A stretch of DNA of 8,499 nucleotides from the NCBI GenBank assembly GCA_019058515.1, contig JAHPYY010000095.1, positions 1 to 8,499 of the forward strand, read 5' to 3'. This DNA comes from Promethearchaeota archaeon (lineage in GTDB: Archaea; Asgardarchaeota; Lokiarchaeia; Sigynarchaeales; SOKP01). Position 1 is the first letter of the stretch, and every line of letters starts with the position of its first letter. The notes beneath the pieces are model-generated. The model saw only the letters and a list, made by a program, of their open reading frames with translations. It had not been told where the DNA came from and ran no database searches. The position numbers were made by a program, and so were the translations under genes. Below, one piece after another: positions 5,547 to 8,499 of this stretch.

Positions 5547-6590
5547 ATGATAAAAGCAGGAATAATGGGTGCAACAGGATATGTTGGATCAGAATTAGTT
5601 AGAATTCTTAGTCATCATCCTGAAGTTGAGATAAAAGCACTAACTTCTGAACATCATAATAAACAGTTATATCACTCAATCTATAATAATTTCAATAACA
5701 TATGTGATCTTAGCTGTTTAGAGCCCCAACTCGAGATGTTGGCATCCTCCGTTGATGTGATATTTTTAGCACTACCACATGGAGTTTCTTCTTCGTTGAT
5801 TTCGGAAAATCTCCTAAAAAAGGTTAAAGTTATTGATCTTAGCGCAGATTTTCGCTTAAAATCCTCGAAAGCTTACGAAGAATGGTATAAAATCGAAATT
5901 CACAGCAAATGTCTACTAAAAACGGCTGTATATGGTCTCAGTGAATGGAATCGACAAGAAATTAGTACTGCAAAATTAATAGCTAATCCAGGATGTTATC
6001 CCACCTGTGTGCTTTTGAGTTTATTACCACTAGTTAGAGAAGGATTACTAAAGTTAGATAATGTAATCGTCGATGCAAAATCAGGGGTGTCTGGAGCAGG
6101 TAGAAACTTAAATTTAGCAACACATTTTTCCGAATGTAATGAAAATGTAAAGGCTTATAATATTTTAAGTCATAGACATATACCAGAAATTGAAGAACAG
6201 CTTAAAGATAAGAATAATAGTCTCATAAATGTGATTTTCATACCTCATCTTGTGCCAATGAATAGAGGTATTCTTTGTAGTTGTTATTTAAACCTAAAGG
6301 AATCGTTAAATATTGTCGAGATTAGAGAAATTTTTGATAAATATTATAAAAAAGAATTTTTCATTCGTTTGACCAAGAATGGTGTGTTCCCAGAAACAAG
6401 GTGGGTTAAAGGATCAAATTATTGTGATATTGGGGTCGCTCTTGATGAAAGAACAGGTAAATTAATCGTTATTGGAGCGATTGATAATTTATTTAAGGGA
6501 GCTGCAGGACAAGCTGTCCAAAATATGAATATAATGTTTAATTTTAAGGAGACTGAAGGAATAAAATCAATTCCTATGTTTCCTATATGA
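5547..6590 (+). CDS. argC: N-acetyl-gamma-glutamyl-phosphate reductase
   Basis: ArgC reduces N-acetylglutamyl phosphate with NADPH to the semialdehyde used by ArgD. The 347-residue protein has the nucleotide-binding GATGYVGSELVRIL (8-21), LALPHG (74-79), DLSADFRL (97-104), YGLSEWNR (129-136), the catalytic Cys150 in ANPGCYPTC, SGVSGAGR (179-186), and the catalytic-type histidine in SHRHIPEIEEQL (208-219). DNLFKGAAGQAVQNMN near the end is typical. This is the type 1 form. It begins 15 bases after argD without a clear SD sequence, and its TGA overlaps an ATG of the argG frame as ATGA (6587-6590), which suggests translational coupling or simple tight packing. Position and sequence fit the acetylated pathway. 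Confidence 0.95.
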   Translation: MIKAGIMGATGYVGSELVRILSHHPEVEIKALTSEHHNKQLYHSIYNNFNNICDLSCLEPQLEMLASSVDVIFLALPHGVSSSLISENLLKKVKVIDLSADFRLKSSKAYEEWYKIEIHSKCLLKTAVYGLSEWNRQEISTAKLIANPGCYPTCVLLSLLPLVREGLLKLDNVIVDAKSGVSGAGRNLNLATHFSECNENVKAYNILSHRHIPEIEEQLKDKNNSLINVIFIPHLVPMNRGILCSCYLNLKESLNIVEIREIFDKYYKKEFFIRLTKNGVFPETRWVKGSNYCDIGVALDERTGKLIVIGAIDNLFKGAAGQAVQNMNIMFNFKETEGIKSIPMFPI

Positions 6591-7957
6591 TTAAAATTTA
6601 CAATAACAAAATAAAAGTTGAGATTATGATACAATTAGGACCGAAAAAAGAAAAATATGAAAAAATTTTATTAATGTATTCTGGGGGTCTAGATACTTCT
6701 TGTATGATAAAATGGCTGCAAGAGAAATATAAGTCTAAAATATATACTTTTACAGCTGATCTTGGCCAAGAATTTGCAGATCCTTACAGTTTTGAAGAAA
6801 TTGAAGAAAAAGCATACAAGTTAGGCGTGATAAGACATTTTACAATTGATTTAAAAGATAAGTTTGTAAAGGAATATCTTTTTCAAGCTATTAAAGCAAA
6901 CAGTCTATATCAAGGAATTTACCCTTTAAGTACAGCACTTGGAAGACCGTTGATAGCTATTGAGGCCATAAAAATTGCCAAGCAAGAGAAAATAGAAGCA
7001 ATAGCTCATGGATGCACTGGAAAAGGCAATGATCAAATAAGATTCAATATAACAATAAGAGCTTATGCGCCTAATATTGAAATATTGCAGCCATTAATAG
7101 AATGGAATATGGGTCGAGATGAAGAAATCAAGTATGCTCTACAACATGAGATATCGATCAAAAAACAAAATCAAAAATACAGTATTGATGAGAATCTTTT
7201 TGGGAGAAGCGCAGAATGCGATATTTTAGAACACCCCGAAATAGAGCCTCCCGAAGACTGCTACGATTGGACAATCTCACCTGAAATGGCTCCTGATACC
7301 CCTGAATATCTCCACTTAGGTTTCGAAAAAGGGGTACCAGTTAGTTTGAATGGCAAAAAGATGAATGGCGTCGAATTGATTAGAAAGTTACACGACATTG
7401 GATGTAAACACGGAATAGGCAGAGTAAACCATATGGAAGATAGAGCGATTGGATTAAAGTCAAGGGAAGTATACGAACTTCCAGTGGCTTTTATTTTAAT
7501 GAAAGCACATAGAGATCTTGAAAAATATGTGTGTACTAGACACGAAAATTCTTTTAAGACAATAATTGATCAGAGATGGACGGAATTAATTTATGAGGGT
7601 TTATGGGTCGACCCATTAAGAGAGGCGTTAGAAGCCTTTATAAATACTGTAAATGAGAAAGTCACTGGAAGTGTGAAACTAAAACTATATAGAGGATTTG
7701 CTAGTGTTGTTTCAAGAGAATCCACATACGGTTTATATGATTTAAATTTAGGAACATATGACAGTAATAGCACATTTAATCAAAAACTTAGCTACGGATT
7801 TATTCCATTATGGGGTTTGCAAAGCGAAATTGGATTTAGAGTTAAAAATACCCTTAAGACAGCTAATGATTCTACGAACTCCACTCAGGTAAAGGAAATT
7901 GAATATGAACAAACAAAAAGCGAAAAAATAATGAAAAACGAAAATGAGGTATTGTAA
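6587..7957 (+). CDS. argG: Argininosuccinate synthase
   Basis: ArgG joins citrulline and aspartate using ATP to make argininosuccinate. The longest frame gives 456 residues, longer than the usual roughly 400. The ATP-binding PP-loop is YSGGLDTS (31-38); further blocks are STALGRPLIA (115-124), HGCTGKGNDQIRF (141-153), YSIDENLFGRSAE (198-210), SPEMAPDTPEY (231-241), FEKGVPVSLNG (246-256) and GIGRVNHMEDRAIGLKSRE (276-294). The start is uncertain. ATG 6587 overlaps the argC stop, but ATG 6626 (residue 14) has GAG a few bases upstream and gives a more normal N-terminus. After the family core, about 33 residues form a charged, Asn/Glu/Lys-rich tail without recognised function. The stop at 7955-7957 abuts the next gene. 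Confidence 0.95.
   Translation: MIKIYNNKIKVEIMIQLGPKKEKYEKILLMYSGGLDTSCMIKWLQEKYKSKIYTFTADLGQEFADPYSFEEIEEKAYKLGVIRHFTIDLKDKFVKEYLFQAIKANSLYQGIYPLSTALGRPLIAIEAIKIAKQEKIEAIAHGCTGKGNDQIRFNITIRAYAPNIEILQPLIEWNMGRDEEIKYALQHEISIKKQNQKYSIDENLFGRSAECDILEHPEIEPPEDCYDWTISPEMAPDTPEYLHLGFEKGVPVSLNGKKMNGVELIRKLHDIGCKHGIGRVNHMEDRAIGLKSREVYELPVAFILMKAHRDLEKYVCTRHENSFKTIIDQRWTELIYEGLWVDPLREALEAFINTVNEKVTGSVKLKLYRGFASVVSRESTYGLYDLNLGTYDSNSTFNQKLSYGFIPLWGLQSEIGFRVKNTLKTANDSTNSTQVKEIEYEQTKSEKIMKNENEVL
7946..7950 (+). promoter_or_regulatory. Ribosome binding site GAGGT of the RAM protein
   Basis: GAGGT lies seven bases before the ATG at 7958, inside the last codons of argG. It is the clearest SD sequence in the window and fixes the start of the downstream gene. 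Confidence 0.6.
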
Positions 7958-8242
7958 ATGTATTATCGAGGCTATATATTAATTAGATTAAAGATAATAG
8001 GCACTGAATGGAAAATTGCTACCAAATTAATGGGTTTAAAATCAACAGTTCCAGAAGAGGACTGGAAAATAACATACGCAACTCCTATATACGGAGGTTG
8101 GGATGTACTTGTAGAATGCTCATTTACCAAACTGCAAGATTTAGATAAAATTGTTACGTTCTGTCGAGTAGATAAAGAAATGTCGCAGTGGATCGAAGAC
8201 ACAACCACTTTAATGGGTACAAAGAACGATTACCCTATTTAA
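7958..8242 (+). CDS. Stand-alone Lrp/AsnC-type ligand-binding (RAM) domain protein
   Basis: This 94-residue protein starts directly after the argG stop and is the last gene of the operon. It reads as a single alpha/beta RAM domain: YILIRLKIIGTEWKIATKLM as first strand and helix, then VPEEDWKITYATPIYGGWDV with the Gly-Trp-Asp turn where Lrp family members usually have a Gly-x-x-Asp, then LVECSFTKLQDLDKIVTFC and a final TTTLMGTKNDYP resembling the TxT strand. No helix-turn-helix precedes it and there is no room for one. In Lrp/AsnC regulators this domain binds amino acids and builds the oligomer; isolated copies are known. Here it may sense arginine or another pathway amino acid, or co-assemble with a full-length regulator encoded elsewhere. 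The family call rests on pattern, not a search. Confidence 0.7.
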   Translation: MYYRGYILIRLKIIGTEWKIATKLMGLKSTVPEEDWKITYATPIYGGWDVLVECSFTKLQDLDKIVTFCRVDKEMSQWIEDTTTLMGTKNDYPI

Positions 8243-8246
8243 TTTC

Positions 8247-8256
8247 TTTTTTTTTT
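8247..8256 (+). terminator. Poly-T terminator of the arg operon
   Basis: Ten consecutive T begin five bases after the last operon stop, the simplest archaeal termination signal. No strong hairpin precedes it. Confidence 0.65.
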
Positions 8257-8324
8257 AACATACTAGTTGAAAGATTTATATTTGTATACTTGGTAAAAGA
8301 GTAAAAATTTATTCAATGTAGAAC

Positions 8325-8338
8325 AAAATAAGAAAAAA
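8325..8338 (-). terminator. T-rich end of the convergent minus-strand gene
   Basis: On the minus strand this reads TTTTTTCTTATTTT, located 15-28 bases after the TAA of the membrane-anchored protein. With the poly-T at 8247-8256 it makes a two-way terminator region. The rest of 8257-8352 shows no gene that I can support. Confidence 0.35.
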
Positions 8339-8352
8339 TTAGAGTTTTAATT

Positions 8353-8499
8353 TTACATTTTAAATTTTTTAACGAAAGTTACGATTGCGATGACTAGAAA
8401 TGTGGAACAAACTACAAGTGAAACATCAAATCCAGGAATGGACTCAAAAAGGCTTGAAGATGAATCACCGTCATCTGTATGACCATATTCAACAAGTTC
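8353..8499 (-). CDS. C-terminus of a membrane-anchored surface protein
   Basis: The minus strand is open from the right edge to TAA at 8355-8353, giving the last 48 residues of a longer protein. It has an acidic, serine-rich stretch (HTDDGDSSSSLFES), then IPGFDVSLVV, a hydrophobic span of about 17-18 residues (VSLVVCSTFLVIAIVTFV), and a short basic end KKFKM. This order, low-complexity linker / Pro-Gly-Phe / single transmembrane helix / lysines, is the usual tail of archaeal surface proteins anchored by their C-terminus, resembling PGF-CTERM-type or Asgard sorting tails. The main domain lies outside the window, so its function is unknown. Codon third positions are rich in A/T as in the neighbouring genes, supporting this frame over overlapping plus-strand frames. 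It converges on the arg operon. Confidence 0.72.
   Translation of the reverse strand, partial: ELVEYGHTDDGDSSSSLFESIPGFDVSLVVCSTFLVIAIVTFVKKFKM

Noticed and set aside
2177..8242. LysW-linked (lysine/arginine) amino-carrier pathway
   Set aside because: ArgJ is an acetyl-transfer enzyme, ArgB shows acetylglutamate kinase and arginine-inhibition motifs, and no LysW-like acidic carrier or LysX is present.
8390..8482. Plus-strand 30-codon ORF beginning MTRNVEQTT
   Set aside because: It lies opposite the minus-strand C-terminus with a clear linker/PGF/transmembrane pattern and ends at TGA; treated as a shadow. Reading the TGA as selenocysteine has no support.
8400..8499. Plus-strand ORF beginning MWNKLQVKH, open to the edge
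   Set aside because: Third codon positions are much richer in G/C than in neighbouring genes and it overlaps the better supported minus-strand gene.
1..8499. CRISPR array, insertion sequence, attachment site or replication origin
   Set aside because: No regularly spaced repeats, transposase motifs, terminal repeats with duplications, or origin-box clusters were seen on either strand.

Overview
The window is a strongly AT-rich, gene-dense stretch that most likely comes from an archaeon. The signs are TATA-like boxes instead of bacterial -35/-10 pairs, starts with weak or no Shine-Dalgarno sequence, a stand-alone Lrp/AsnC-type RAM domain protein, and a neighbouring protein that ends in an Ile-Pro-Gly-Phe / transmembrane / Lys-Lys tail. 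Such tails are common on archaeal surface proteins, and I associate them with Asgard (Lokiarchaeia-like) genomes. The lineage is an inference from these features, not a demonstrated placement.

Layout: (1) 1-111, minus strand: the first 37 codons of a molybdopterin/4Fe-4S oxidoreductase, running off the left edge. (2) 112-247: a divergent promoter region. (3) 248-1732: argH. (4) 1733-2176: a 444-bp gap that is not empty. It holds inverted repeats, T-runs behind argH, two TATA-like promoters, a short ORF of 31 codons ending in an arginine/proline-rich run, RNA-type hairpins overlapping that ORF, and a T-rich inverted repeat before argJ. (5) 2177-8242: a tight co-directional operon argJ-argB-argD-argC-argG-RAM protein. 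(6) 8243-8352: a poly-T terminator between convergent genes. (7) 8353-8499, minus strand: the C-terminal 48 residues of a membrane-anchored protein, running off the right edge.

Together the genes encode the acetylated cyclic route from N-acetylglutamate to arginine: ArgB (kinase), ArgC (reductase), ArgD (aminotransferase), ArgJ (acetyl recycling, yielding ornithine), then ArgG and ArgH (citrulline to arginine). ArgF (ornithine carbamoyltransferase), carbamoyl-phosphate synthetase and a dedicated N-acetylglutamate synthase are not in the window. ArgJ, the form of ArgB and the absence of a LysW-like carrier argue against the LysW-linked pathway. ArgB carries the N-terminal helix and C-terminal motif of arginine-inhibited kinases, so feedback inhibition is expected.

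The most notable candidate is the small ORF at 1972-2067. It ends in Pro-Asn-Val-Pro-Arg-Pro-Ala-Arg-Arg-Arg-Leu and stops about 110 bases before argJ. Its SD-like GGTG lies in one strand of an 8-bp hairpin whose other strand is inside the ORF, and a T-rich inverted repeat follows it. This is the layout expected of an arginine-sensing leader peptide or attenuator. I know of no such system described for an archaeal arginine operon. The ORF is read directly from the sequence; the regulatory role is hypothesis.
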